Shown here: positions 52,616 through 60,321 of the stretch, one piece after another
Layout of the letters: the number at the start of each line of letters is the position of its first letter
Numbering within the stretch: position 1 is the stretch's first letter
DNA from: Beijerinckia sp. 28-YEA-48
GTDB taxonomy: Bacteria; Pseudomonadota; Alphaproteobacteria; Rhizobiales; Beijerinckiaceae
Length of the DNA: 64,000 nt
Assembly: GCF_900104955.1 (NCBI RefSeq)
Contig: NZ_FNSI01000001.1
Coordinates: forward strand, 778,001 to 842,000
Direction: 5' to 3'
Position numbers and translations under genes: made by a program
The notes under the pieces: model-generated
Database searches by the model: none
The model's input: the letters and a program-made list of their open reading frames with translations, nothing else
Told to the model about the DNA's origin: nothing

Positions 52616-53722
52616 ATGGCGATGGGAACGATCGCAGGCGACACTGCGATTGAGGATTTGGGCGAGATTGCGCGCCAGCAAAGTAACCTGCCTTCGGCAT
52701 CGCTGCCGACCAGGCTTGTTCGCTTCACAGCCGATAGTGCGCGGCTAGGGCTCGCGGCTGCCGCCATCAACTACTTTACGGCGGCCCGCAAGCCTGTCGG
52801 AGCGGAAAAGACCTGGCGTTTCTTCACGCGTAGGTCTCCGGCTCTGCTGCAGGCCGTGATCGATGGCTATCCTTTTCCGGCACAGCGCCGGCGCGTGATC
52901 GACGAGATTTTTCGCCGCTCAAGCGCCGATGGGATCGAATACCATTACGATGTGTCGAACGATTTTTATGAATTGTTTCTCGACCGTCGTTTCATGTTTT
53001 ACTCCTGCGCCGACTTTAATGCTCCCGGCGACAGCATCGAAGATGCGCAGCTCAACAAGGCCAACCACATCCTTGGATTGCTCGATCCAAGAGCCGGCGA
53101 AAAGATCGTCGAGTTGGGCTGCGGCTGGGGTTCGATGTTGCGCCATGTTTACGCAGCTACAGGCGACCGCGACAACCTCTCAGGCATGACGCTGTCGAAA
53201 GATCAGCTGCAGCATATCCGCACCAAGTTTGGTTTCAACGTGATGCTGGCCGATTTCATTCGGGCTGATCATGGGGTTGAGGCTTACGATAAAATCTATT
53301 CGATCGGCTCGATGGAGCATGTGCGGCCTGACGATGTCCTGCCGCTTTATCGCCGCCTCCACAAAGCGCTGAAGCCCGGCGGACGAGTCGTTCAGCATTT
53401 CTTCTCGCTGAACGGGACCGACAGATTGCCGACCTCGATGATGGGCGCGCAAGCGATCTTCCCGGGCTCGATCCTGTCGCTGCACAGCGATCATCTGGAA
53501 TGGGCGCGGCAGGCGGGCTTCCGATTGACGCACGATTCGCTTCATGACTACCGGCCGACGTTGCGGGCCTGGTTCGATCGGCTTGTTGAGAACCGCGAGC
53601 GGGCACATGAGCTCGTCGGCGTTCAGACCACCAACAAGTATCTGGCTTATTTTGCCGCGTCCTGGAGCTTTTTCGACCTTGGTCAGGGAACACTTCATCG
53701 CCTCGTGCTGAGGAAGGATTGA
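52616..53722 (+). CDS. Cyclopropane-fatty-acyl-phospholipid synthase-family methyltransferase
   Basis: The 368-aa SAM-dependent enzyme has a CFA-synthase core: YHYDVSNDFYELFLDRRFMFYS, VELGCGWGSM (SAM-binding), GMTLSKDQ, YDKIYSIGSMEHV and a closing YLAYFAASWSFFDLG. The N-terminal ~100 residues differ from those of E. coli Cfa and give little similarity. Members methylate or cyclopropanate unsaturated lipids, though some, such as plant coclaurine N-methyltransferases, act on small molecules. It is adjacent to a Rieske oxygenase and probably co-transcribed with it. Confidence 0.82.
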   Translation: MAMGTIAGDTAIEDLGEIARQQSNLPSASLPTRLVRFTADSARLGLAAAAINYFTAARKPVGAEKTWRFFTRRSPALLQAVIDGYPFPAQRRRVIDEIFRRSSADGIEYHYDVSNDFYELFLDRRFMFYSCADFNAPGDSIEDAQLNKANHILGLLDPRAGEKIVELGCGWGSMLRHVYAATGDRDNLSGMTLSKDQLQHIRTKFGFNVMLADFIRADHGVEAYDKIYSIGSMEHVRPDDVLPLYRRLHKALKPGGRVVQHFFSLNGTDRLPTSMMGAQAIFPGSILSLHSDHLEWARQAGFRLTHDSLHDYRPTLRAWFDRLVENRERAHELVGVQTTNKYLAYFAASWSFFDLGQGTLHRLVLRKD

Positions 53723-53744
53723 GCCCGATCCATCGTCTAGCCAG

Positions 53745-54509
53745 CTAGATTTCCGTGCGGATCCAGCCCTTGGGGCCGACGCGATACCAGGGCGCCGGCA
53801 GGTAATGGCCCATGCCGGCGGCGATGCGGCGGTCGAGTTCGTAGAGGACGACGCTGGTGATCAGCGGCAGTTCCAGAGCATGAGCCTGGGACAGGGGCAC
53901 CCAGACCAGCTCGACCAGCTCGCGATCCGGGCCGACGGCCCCTTCGATGGTGGTGGCGATGTCGCTGACGTCTGCTGCCAGGAAAATCGTGTCGAAGCGG
54001 CGGGACTGGCGCGGCGGCGTCGTCGCCCGGGCGATGAAGTGGATATTGTCGATGAGGGGATAAAACCCTTGGGCGGCGAATTTCTGCCATTCGCCGGCGG
54101 GCGCTGTTTCCGGCGCCCCCATGTCGGCGGCGCCGAGCACGATGCCGGTTTCCTCGAACGTCTCGCGGATGGCGCCCAGCGCCAGGGCGCGGGGCAGGGA
54201 ATGGGATTTCGGGTCGATGCGGGCCAGCCGCTCTTCGACCGGCAAGGGCAGGGCACCGGCGGCATTCATCTTGCGGTCGCCGGGCTCGATGCGTCCGCCG
54301 GGGAAGACGAACTTGCCAGGCATGAACTTGCTGGCTGGATTGCGGCGGCCCATCAGGACCTTGGGCTCGGGCTCGCCACGATCAAGCAGCATCAGCGTTG
54401 AAGCAAGCCGGGGTTTGACCCCGGTTGGCGGCTGACGCTGGAGACGAGCCCAGATCTCTTCGTTGAGGACGGTCGTTAGGTCGGTATTGCTATCGATCGT
54501 GCGTGTCAC
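53745..54509 (-). CDS. NUDIX hydrolase
   Basis: The 254-aa product has an N-terminal tail, then ASTLMLLDRG-EPEPKVLMGRR, FMPGKFVFPGGRIEPGD and, after an insertion of about 30 residues, the NUDIX helix ALGAIRETFEETGIVLG. The insertion within the box is typical of the NUDT8-like branch. NUDIX enzymes cleave nucleoside diphosphates linked to other groups, such as CoA or NADH; the substrate is unknown. It starts with a GTG at 54509 that overlaps the DUF983 stop by four bases (GTGA). Confidence 0.83.
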   Translation of the reverse strand: MTRTIDSNTDLTTVLNEEIWARLQRQPPTGVKPRLASTLMLLDRGEPEPKVLMGRRNPASKFMPGKFVFPGGRIEPGDRKMNAAGALPLPVEERLARIDPKSHSLPRALALGAIRETFEETGIVLGAADMGAPETAPAGEWQKFAAQGFYPLIDNIHFIARATTPPRQSRRFDTIFLAADVSDIATTIEGAVGPDRELVELVWVPLSQAHALELPLITSVVLYELDRRIAAGMGHYLPAPWYRVGPKGWIRTEI

Positions 54510-54940
54510 ATCTGCCCCGGACGTCGGGCCGGCATGGCGGTCCCGAATCCGTGCATTTTGAGCGCCCATTGCAGACCGATCAAGGCGCCTTTCACCGAGG
54601 GCAGCATGATCAGACTGAGGACGACCGACAGGGTCGTCCACATGGCCATGTGAAGCCACATGGACAATTCCGGATAACGCTGGTCGACCACCATCAGCAA
54701 TCCGACGACGATATGCCCGACGATGACGATGGTCACGTAAGGCGGTGCGTCGTCGGCACGATGATGATGCAATTCCTCGCCGCAGTTCGGGCAAGCATCG
54801 TTGGGCTTGAGATAGGCGCGGAACATTTTGCCTTCGCCGCAATGCGGGCAGCGCAAACGCATGCCGCGTTTCATTGCAAGCCACCAGTCGCGCGGCGCTT
54901 CCAAAGGCGCTTTCAAGACGGCGTCGAAGGGAACACTCAT
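54506..54940 (-). CDS. DUF983 family membrane protein with Cys4 motif
   Basis: The 144-aa protein has a zinc-binding N-terminal part (LRCPHCGEGKMF and ACPNCGEELHHH) and two membrane segments (about residues 68-85 and 92-112), which fits DUF983 (PF06170). The function is unknown. It is translationally coupled to the NUDIX gene and lies 28 bp after rnr, so rnr-DUF983-NUDIX look like one operon. Confidence 0.83.
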   Translation of the reverse strand: MSVPFDAVLKAPLEAPRDWWLAMKRGMRLRCPHCGEGKMFRAYLKPNDACPNCGEELHHHRADDAPPYVTIVIVGHIVVGLLMVVDQRYPELSMWLHMAMWTTLSVVLSLIMLPSVKGALIGLQWALKMHGFGTAMPARRPGQM

Positions 54941-54967
54941 ATCGGCCTCCTCGGTCCAGCCTTTCGA

Positions 54968-57298
54968 TTAACGACCGGAACGCCTTTTATTTGAGGCTTG
55001 CGCCTTCTTTCGGGAAGGAGGCTTCTTGTCGCGCCTGGGGGTTGCGTGCGCTTTTGTCGCGTGCATGCCGCGCCTAACATGACCTTTGCTGATGATTTCA
55101 AAGCGCAATGCGCCAGCCAGTGGCGCGGCTTCGACAAGCTTCACCTGGATGTGATCGCCCAGCCTAAAGCTTTCGCCGGTGCGATTGCCGACAAGCGCAT
55201 GTAGGTTTTCGACATAACGATAATAGTCGGCACCAATGGTCGCAGCCGGAACGAATCCATCGGCGCCGGTGTCGAGCAGTTTGACGAACAGACCGGCGCG
55301 GGTGACGCCGGAGATCCGTCCTTCGAAGGTGGCGCCGATTTGCGTCGACAGGAAACTGGCGATGAGCCGTTCGGTGGTTTCGCGTTCGGCGGCCATGGCA
55401 CGACGTTCGGACGCGGAGATGCGCGCCGCGACTTCGGCCAGTTCTTCGGGCTCCATATTCGGCAAGCCATCTGAGCCAAGCTTCAACGCACGGATCAGCG
55501 CGCGATGCACGATAAGGTCGGCATAGCGGCGGATCGGCGAGGTGAAGTGCGCGTAGCGCTTCAGGTTGAGGCCGAAGTGACCGTAATTGTCGGATGAATA
55601 TTCGGCCTGCGCTTGCGTGCGCAACACCACTTCATTGACGGCATTCTCATGCTCGCCATCCTTCACGCGGTCGAGAATACCGTTGAACTGCTGCGGCCGT
55701 AGCACCTGGCCTTTGGCGAGCTTTACGCCGATGGTGGCGAGAAATTCGCCGAGCGCATGCATCTTCTCGACCGACGGTTCGTCATGGGTGCGATAGATGA
55801 GCTGCTGGCCTTGCGTCTCCAGCGTCTCCGCAGCGGCGACATTGGCGAGGATCATATACTCCTCGATCAGCCGATGCGCTTCGAGACGTGGGGGGATGAT
55901 CACCCGGTCGATGCGGCCATCGGCGGTGAGCAGCAATTTGCGTTCCGGCAGATTGAGATCGAGCGGGCTGCGCTTGCCGCGTGCTTCATCAAGCGCATGC
56001 CAGGCGGCCCACAGTGGCTTCAGCACCGTGTTGAGCAAAGGCGCTGTGGTGTCGTCGGGCGTCCCGTCGATGGCCGCCTGGGCCTGCGGATAAGCGAGCT
56101 TGGCGGCCGAGCGCATGAGGATGCGGTGAAAGGTATGGCGCAGTTTGTGGCCATCACGCGCGATCACCATGCGCACGGCCAAGGCGGGGCGATCTTCGTG
56201 CGGACGCAGCGAGCAGAGATCGTTGGAGATGCGCTCGGGCAGCATCGGCACGACGCGATCGGGGAAATAGACCGAGTTGCCGCGCTCCACCGCTTCGCGA
56301 TCAAGCGACGAGCCTGGTTGCACATAGGCGGCGACATCGGCGATGGCGACGGTCAGCACGAAGCCGCCGCTGTTGGTGGGATCATCGTCGGCGACCGCAT
56401 GGACGGCGTCGTCGTGATCCTTCGCATCGGCGGGATCGATGGTGACGAGCGGCAGCTTACGCCAGTCCTCGCGTCCGGCCAGCGTTGCCGGCCTCGCCGC
56501 CTCGGCCTCTTTCAAGGTCTCGGGGCGGAAGACATGGGGAATGCCGTGCGCGTGCAGGGCGATCGTGGTGATAGCGCGTTCGTTATCGATGGCGCCGAGC
56601 CGTTCGCGCACGCGGGCTTGCGGCAGGCCGAAGCGGCCTTCGCGTCCGGCTTCCACGGCGACAAGATCGCCGTCACGCGCTTCGCCTTGCGCGCCTTCGG
56701 GGATAGACCATTCCTTGCCGCGCGACTTCTTGTCGACGGGGATCAGGCGTCCGCCGCCACCGGGCAGGGTGCGATAGACGCCGATGAGCTGGGCGCGGGA
56801 GCGCGACAGCAGTTTGATGACCCGGCCGTGATATTGCGGTTCCTTCTTGCCGGCATCGGGATCGCGCTCGGTGCGCACCAAGGCGCGGTCGCCGACACCT
56901 GGTACGGGATCACCGGGGCGGCGCTTGCGTGGCATGTGAATGGCGATACGGGGCGGTGCGCCTGCGTCCTCGTCCCATTCAACCGGCGTGGCGATGAGTT
57001 CGCCGTCCCTGTCGCGAGACAGAATATCGGCAACGACGACTGAGGGCAGGCGGCCCTGTTCAATGATTTGGCCGTGGCGGCGCTCGACGACGCCATCAGC
57101 CTCAAGTTCCTTGATCAGCTTTTTAAGGGGAATCCTGTCGGCGCCTTTGACATCGAAGGCGCGGGCGATCTCGCGTTTGCCGATTTTTCCCGAGGTCACC
57201 TTGCCCGCTTTGGTCGCTGCCTCGTTCTCGCGTTTGATGAACGCGATGATGTCTTCGCGCGTGGGCAGGGAAGGTTGGGTGTCGGGTTTTTTCGTCAA
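54968..57298 (-). CDS. rnr: Ribonuclease R
   Basis: The 776-aa 3'-to-5' exoribonuclease degrades structured RNA and helps quality control of rRNA and tmRNA. An N-terminal helix-turn-helix-like region is followed by cold-shock domains, the RNB domain with LVTIDPADAKDHDDAVHAV (metal-binding Asp cluster) and YVQPGSSLDREAVERGNSVYFPD, HFTSPIRRYADLIVHRAL at its end, and an S1 domain (GATFEGRISGVTRAGLFVKL). A basic tail (KKPPSRKKAQASNKRRSGR) closes it. Confidence 0.95.
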   Translation of the reverse strand: MTKKPDTQPSLPTREDIIAFIKRENEAATKAGKVTSGKIGKREIARAFDVKGADRIPLKKLIKELEADGVVERRHGQIIEQGRLPSVVVADILSRDRDGELIATPVEWDEDAGAPPRIAIHMPRKRRPGDPVPGVGDRALVRTERDPDAGKKEPQYHGRVIKLLSRSRAQLIGVYRTLPGGGGRLIPVDKKSRGKEWSIPEGAQGEARDGDLVAVEAGREGRFGLPQARVRERLGAIDNERAITTIALHAHGIPHVFRPETLKEAEAARPATLAGREDWRKLPLVTIDPADAKDHDDAVHAVADDDPTNSGGFVLTVAIADVAAYVQPGSSLDREAVERGNSVYFPDRVVPMLPERISNDLCSLRPHEDRPALAVRMVIARDGHKLRHTFHRILMRSAAKLAYPQAQAAIDGTPDDTTAPLLNTVLKPLWAAWHALDEARGKRSPLDLNLPERKLLLTADGRIDRVIIPPRLEAHRLIEEYMILANVAAAETLETQGQQLIYRTHDEPSVEKMHALGEFLATIGVKLAKGQVLRPQQFNGILDRVKDGEHENAVNEVVLRTQAQAEYSSDNYGHFGLNLKRYAHFTSPIRRYADLIVHRALIRALKLGSDGLPNMEPEELAEVAARISASERRAMAAERETTERLIASFLSTQIGATFEGRISGVTRAGLFVKLLDTGADGFVPAATIGADYYRYVENLHALVGNRTGESFRLGDHIQVKLVEAAPLAGALRFEIISKGHVRRGMHATKAHATPRRDKKPPSRKKAQASNKRRSGR

Positions 57299-57397
57299 TG
57301 CCTGCAGGTTTCCGTTGATGGCCGCGGCGCGTGGGAATGGGTCGTTTCGGGTCCGCTCACCTCCATATATAGTAGTCTCCGAATCTTTTCATGGGGT

Positions 57398-57796
57398 ATG
57401 GAGAGCAAATTGCGCTCGCTTTTTGACAGTCTTTTTCCGCTGGCGGGCCGTGCCCTAATCAGCTTCATCTTCATCCTGGCCGGCTATAACAAGCTGGTCG
57501 GCTATGCGGGGACGGTGGCCTATATGCACAAGGCCGGTCTTCCGGGCTATCTGCTGCCGGTCGTCATCGCCGTCGAACTGGGTGGCGGCTTGCTGCTGCT
57601 GACCGGCTTCTTGACCCGGATCGTGGCGTTTCTCCTGGCCGGATTCGCCCTCCTGACGGCCTATTTCTTTCATTTCAATTTCGGCGATGCGGGCCAGTTC
57701 GTGCAATTCCAGAAGAACCTGGCGATTGCCGGCGGGCTTCTGTTCGTCGTTCTCAATGGCGCTGGCCGCTGGTCGCTCGACGCCAAATTGCGTTAA
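57398..57796 (+). CDS. DoxX family membrane protein
   Basis: The 132-aa protein has four membrane segments and the DoxX pattern (PF07681): RALISFIFILAGYNKLVGYAG, GLPGYLLPVVIAVELGGGLLLL and a final FQKNLAIAGGLLFVVLNGAGRW. Such proteins are of uncertain function; some support thiosulfate- or quinone-linked respiration. The ATG at 57398 suits the family start. It is divergent from rnr and ends in a strong bidirectional terminator shared with tex. Confidence 0.85.
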   Translation: MESKLRSLFDSLFPLAGRALISFIFILAGYNKLVGYAGTVAYMHKAGLPGYLLPVVIAVELGGGLLLLTGFLTRIVAFLLAGFALLTAYFFHFNFGDAGQFVQFQKNLAIAGGLLFVVLNGAGRWSLDAKLR

Positions 57797-57817
57797 CGGC
57801 CGCAAGATCAGAATCAA

Positions 57818-57853
57818 AAGAGCGGCCGCGTGGGAACGCGGCCGCTCTTGTTT
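57818..57853. terminator. Bidirectional terminator between the DoxX gene and tex
   Basis: AAGAGCGGCCGCG, loop TGGGAA, CGCGGCCGCTCTT: a perfect 13-bp stem followed by GTTTTC, between convergent genes. Confidence 0.85.
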
Positions 57854-57867
57854 TCTAAGGGCCGTGC

Positions 57868-60183
57868 TTAACGCGGCCGCTCGCTGGCGCGCCGCAAGGC
57901 ATCAGCCAATGCACCACCGCTGCCGCTGGTCTCCTTGCCCGAGGAGAAGTTTTTAGCGGCGGGACGGGGGCCGCCCTGCGGGCGATTGGCCGAGGCGCCG
58001 GCGGTATTGATCTCGTCGTCGAGACGCATGGTCAAAGCAATGCGCTTACGCGGCTTGTCGACCTCCAGAACCTTCACGCGGACGATCTGGCCGGGCTTCA
58101 CCACGTCGCGGGGATCCTTGACGAAGGTCTTCGACAGCGCCGAGATATGCACCAGCCCGTCCTGGTGGACGCCGATGTCGACGAAGGCGCCGAAGGCGGC
58201 GACATTGGTCACAGCGCCTTCAAGCACCATGCCGGGCTTGAGATCATTCAGCGTCTCGACGCCTTCCTGGAACTCGGCGGTCCTGAAGGCCGGGCGCGGA
58301 TCGCGGCCGGGTTTCTCCAGCTCCTTGAGAATGTCGGAGACGGTGGGCACGCCGAAGGTCTCGTCGGTGAACTTGCGCGGATCGAGGCCGCGCAGGGTCT
58401 TGGCATTGCCGACCAGCACTTTGATGTCTGACTTGGTGGCGTCGAGAATGCGGCGAACCACCGGATAGGCTTCCGGATGCACGCCGGAATTGTCGAGCGG
58501 ATCGTCGCCGCCGAGAATACGCAAGAAGCCCGCCGATTGCTCGAACGCCTTGGGGCCGAGCCGCGCCACTTTCTTGATATCGGCGCGACTGCTGAACGGG
58601 CCATGGGTGTCGCGATGCATGACGATGTTTTGCGCCAGGCCTTCGCCGATGCCCGACACACGCGCGAGCAGGGGGGCAGAGGCCGTGTTGACGTCGACGC
58701 CAACCGCGTTGACGCAATCCTCGACGACGGCTTCGAGCGAGCGCGACAGTTTGAACTCAGCGATGTCGTGCTGATACTGGCCGACGCCGATCGACTTGGG
58801 ATCGATCTTGACCAGTTCGGCGAGCGGGTCCTGTAGACGCCGGGCAATGGAGACGGCGCCGCGCAGGGTGACGTCGAGGCCCGGTAATTCTTGTGAGGCA
58901 AAGGCCGAGGCGGAATAGACCGAGGCGCCGGCTTCCGACACGATGGCTTTGGTCAGCTTCAGTTCGGGAAACTTGCGCAGCACTTCGAGGGCAAGCTTCT
59001 CGGTTTCACGCGAAGCCGTGCCGTTGCCGATGGCGACGAGATCGACCTTATGGCGCAGGCACAGCGCAGCCACGGTGGCAATCGACTCGTCCCAGCGGCG
59101 CTGCGGTTCATGCGGATAGATGTTGGCCGTATCGACGACCTTACCGGTGGCATCGACCACGGCGACCTTGACGCCGGTGCGGAAGCCCGGATCAAGCCCC
59201 ATGGTGGCGCGGGTGCCGGCGGGCGCTGCCAGCAGCAGATCGCGCAGATTGCCGGCGAAGATTTTCACGGCGTCATCTTCGGCCTGCTGCCAGAGGCGCA
59301 GACGCAGATCGACGGAGAGGCTCGACGACAAGCGGAAGCGCCAGGCGGAACGCACGGTGTCCGTCAGCCATTTGTCGCCGGGGCGGCCGTTGGGCTGGAT
59401 GTTGAAGCGCAGCGCGATCTTGCGCTCATAGAGACCGGGGATGGTCAGGTCGGTGCGGCCGGGCTCGGCGTCGAAAGTGAGATCGAGGAATTCTTCCTTC
59501 TCGCCGCGGAAGAGGGCCAGCACGCGATGCGAGGGCATCTTGTCCATCTTCTGCGAGAAGTCGAAATAATCGGAGAATTTGGCGCCGTCGTTTTCCTTGC
59601 CGGCCTTCACCTTCGACAACAGCATGCCTTCGTTCCAGAAGGTCTCTCTGAGGTCGCCGATCAACTCGGCATTTTCCGAGAAGCGTTCGGTCAGGATCGC
59701 CTTGGCGCCGTCGAGGGCTGCTTCCGGCGTTTCAATGCCCTTGGTCGTATCGACGAAAGCCTCGGCCACATCGCGCGGCGTGTTCTGCGGCTCGGCGAGG
59801 AGTTTGTCGGCCAATGGTCCCAGGCCGGCTTCGATGGCGATCTGCGCCTTGGTGCGGCGCTTCTGCTTGAAGGGCAGATAAATGTCTTCGAGGCGTGCCT
59901 TGCTGTCGGCTTCCATGATCTGGCGACGCAGCGGATCGTCGAGCTTGCCCTGGGCGTCGATGCTGTCGAGGATCGCCTTACGACGGTCTTCCATCTCGCG
60001 CAGATAACGCAGCCGCTCATCCAGCGTGCGCAATTGCGTGTCGTCCAGGCCGCCGGTCACTTCCTTGCGGTAGCGTGCGACGAAGGGAACCGTGGCGCCT
60101 TCGTCGAGGAGGCCGACGGCCGCCTTGACCTGGCTCTCGTTGACACCGAGTTCGTCTGCGATGCGCGCGTCGATCGATTTCAT
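57868..60183 (-). CDS. tex: Tex family RNA-binding transcription accessory protein
   Basis: The 771-aa protein has the Tex layout: N-terminal helical domain, a YqgF-like domain (MGLDPGFRTGVKVAVVD, AIGNGTASRETEKLA), helix-hairpin-helix region (LARVSGIGEGLAQNIVMHRD, FSSRADIKKVARLGPKAFEQ), and a C-terminal S1 domain (GAVTNVAAFGAFVDIGVHQDGLVHIS). It binds nucleic acids at paused transcription complexes. A Gly/Pro/Arg-rich tail follows the S1 domain. Short tandem repeats lie just upstream of its start. Confidence 0.93.
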   Translation of the reverse strand: MKSIDARIADELGVNESQVKAAVGLLDEGATVPFVARYRKEVTGGLDDTQLRTLDERLRYLREMEDRRKAILDSIDAQGKLDDPLRRQIMEADSKARLEDIYLPFKQKRRTKAQIAIEAGLGPLADKLLAEPQNTPRDVAEAFVDTTKGIETPEAALDGAKAILTERFSENAELIGDLRETFWNEGMLLSKVKAGKENDGAKFSDYFDFSQKMDKMPSHRVLALFRGEKEEFLDLTFDAEPGRTDLTIPGLYERKIALRFNIQPNGRPGDKWLTDTVRSAWRFRLSSSLSVDLRLRLWQQAEDDAVKIFAGNLRDLLLAAPAGTRATMGLDPGFRTGVKVAVVDATGKVVDTANIYPHEPQRRWDESIATVAALCLRHKVDLVAIGNGTASRETEKLALEVLRKFPELKLTKAIVSEAGASVYSASAFASQELPGLDVTLRGAVSIARRLQDPLAELVKIDPKSIGVGQYQHDIAEFKLSRSLEAVVEDCVNAVGVDVNTASAPLLARVSGIGEGLAQNIVMHRDTHGPFSSRADIKKVARLGPKAFEQSAGFLRILGGDDPLDNSGVHPEAYPVVRRILDATKSDIKVLVGNAKTLRGLDPRKFTDETFGVPTVSDILKELEKPGRDPRPAFRTAEFQEGVETLNDLKPGMVLEGAVTNVAAFGAFVDIGVHQDGLVHISALSKTFVKDPRDVVKPGQIVRVKVLEVDKPRKRIALTMRLDDEINTAGASANRPQGGPRPAAKNFSSGKETSGSGGALADALRRASERPR

Positions 60184-60191
60184 ATGTCTTC

Positions 60192-60253
60192 CTGATGCAG
60201 AACTTGCTGATGCAGAACTTGCCGATCCCGGACTCGTCGATCCCGGACCCAGC
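60192..60253. repeat. Short tandem repeats between tex and topA
   Basis: CTGATGCAGAACTTG is present twice in tandem (60192-60206, 60207-60221), followed by two related units CCGATCCCGGACTCGT and CGATCCCGGACCCAGC (60222-60253). The four 15-16-bp units make a local array in the tex leader. Confidence 0.8.
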
Positions 60254-60321
60254 GCATCTATGAAGATCAGACCGCGCCCGTCAAAGGCTTGACAGGCGCG
60301 ATTCTGTGGAAACGCCGACCG

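Noticed and set aside
57398..57420. AGAGCAAATTGCG at the DoxX start as another copy of the interspersed repeat
   Set aside because: Only 13 bases match; no hairpin or tail follows and the bases are coding. Chance is likely.
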